NCBI GenBank assembly: GCA_029864165.1
Contig: JAOTTZ010000085.1
Location: 1 to 7,294, forward strand
DNA: 7,294 nucleotides
Reading direction: 5' to 3'
Source of the DNA: Burkholderiaceae bacterium
GTDB taxonomy: Bacteria > Pseudomonadota > Gammaproteobacteria > Burkholderiales > Burkholderiaceae_C
Positions 7,138 through 7,294 of the stretch are shown here, piece by piece (the first letter of the stretch is position 1; every line of letters starts with the position of its first letter). A program made the translations under genes and the position numbers. A model generated the notes under the pieces. It ran no database searches. It was given only the letters and a program-made list of their open reading frames with translations, and was not told where the DNA came from.

Positions 7138-7294
7138 TCATGCAGGAAACAGCGACGTGATGGGGTAGCGCCAGTCCTTGCCGAACGATCGGTGTGTGAT
7201 GCGTATGCCCACCGGTGACTGGCGCCGCTTGTACTCGTTGACCTTGATCAACCGCGCGACTTGTTGCACCGTGGCGGCAGGAAACCCGGCGGCA
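7138..7294 (-). CDS. nadE: NAD+ synthetase, C-terminal end only
   Basis: The last 51 codons and the TGA stop (complement of 7138-7140) lie in the window; the gene continues past the right edge. It was identified by reading the minus strand at the right edge. The tail has VQQVARLIKVNEYKRRQ, then SPVGIRITHRSFGKDWRYPI followed by TS, the strongly conserved end of the synthetase domain of NadE. The enzyme makes NAD+ from deamido-NAD+ and ATP in the cytoplasm, using ammonia or, in the long bacterial form with a nitrilase-like N-terminal domain, glutamine. The wording resembles the betaproteobacterial glutamine-dependent type, but the N-terminal domain is not visible, so that remains inference. It converges on the giant gene. 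Confidence 0.9.
   Translation of the reverse strand, partial: AAGFPAATVQQVARLIKVNEYKRRQSPVGIRITHRSFGKDWRYPITSLFPA

Noticed and set aside
7014..7160. A 48-codon plus-strand frame between the giant gene and nadE
   Set aside because: It has no ribosome site, overlaps the nadE end on the other strand, and has no recognisable product.

Overview
The window reads as a piece of a betaproteobacterial chromosome, most likely Burkholderiales and perhaps Comamonadaceae. This rests on GC-rich coding sequence with strong G/C third positions, the kdsB-adk gene order, and the wording of the adenylate kinase, ProA and NadE proteins. It is inference from recognised protein sequence, not a database match. No mobile element, CRISPR array, tRNA or rRNA was seen.

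Layout, left to right. The last 59 codons of kdsB (LPS Kdo activation) run off the left edge on the plus strand. A 74-bp gap with an 11-bp perfect tandem repeat leads to a complete adk (adenylate kinase). Converging on it from the minus strand is a complete proA (glutamate-5-semialdehyde dehydrogenase, proline synthesis). A 0.2-kb spacer follows, divergent between proA and a small plus-strand DUF427-family gene with a perfect Shine-Dalgarno. Forty-two bases further on, a GTG start with a good ribosome site opens a 1383-codon gene for a very large, unrecognised, secreted and polytopic inner-membrane protein that fills more than half the window. A short AT-rich spacer with a hairpin separates it from the last 51 codons of nadE (NAD+ synthetase), which enters from the right on the minus strand.

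The housekeeping genes (kdsB, adk, proA, nadE) belong to separate pathways. The DUF427 gene and the giant gene are probably one transcription unit, judged from strand and spacing only.

The giant protein is the item worth attention. Read by eye, it consists of two related halves. Each has a large beta-rich periplasmic region opening with a cysteine pair and an LPG-x4-W motif. Clusters of membrane segments of even number separate the soluble parts and keep them all in the periplasm, with positive residues at every predicted cytoplasmic loop. All four predicted periplasmic cysteines fall at equivalent places in the two halves. Its function is unknown to me.
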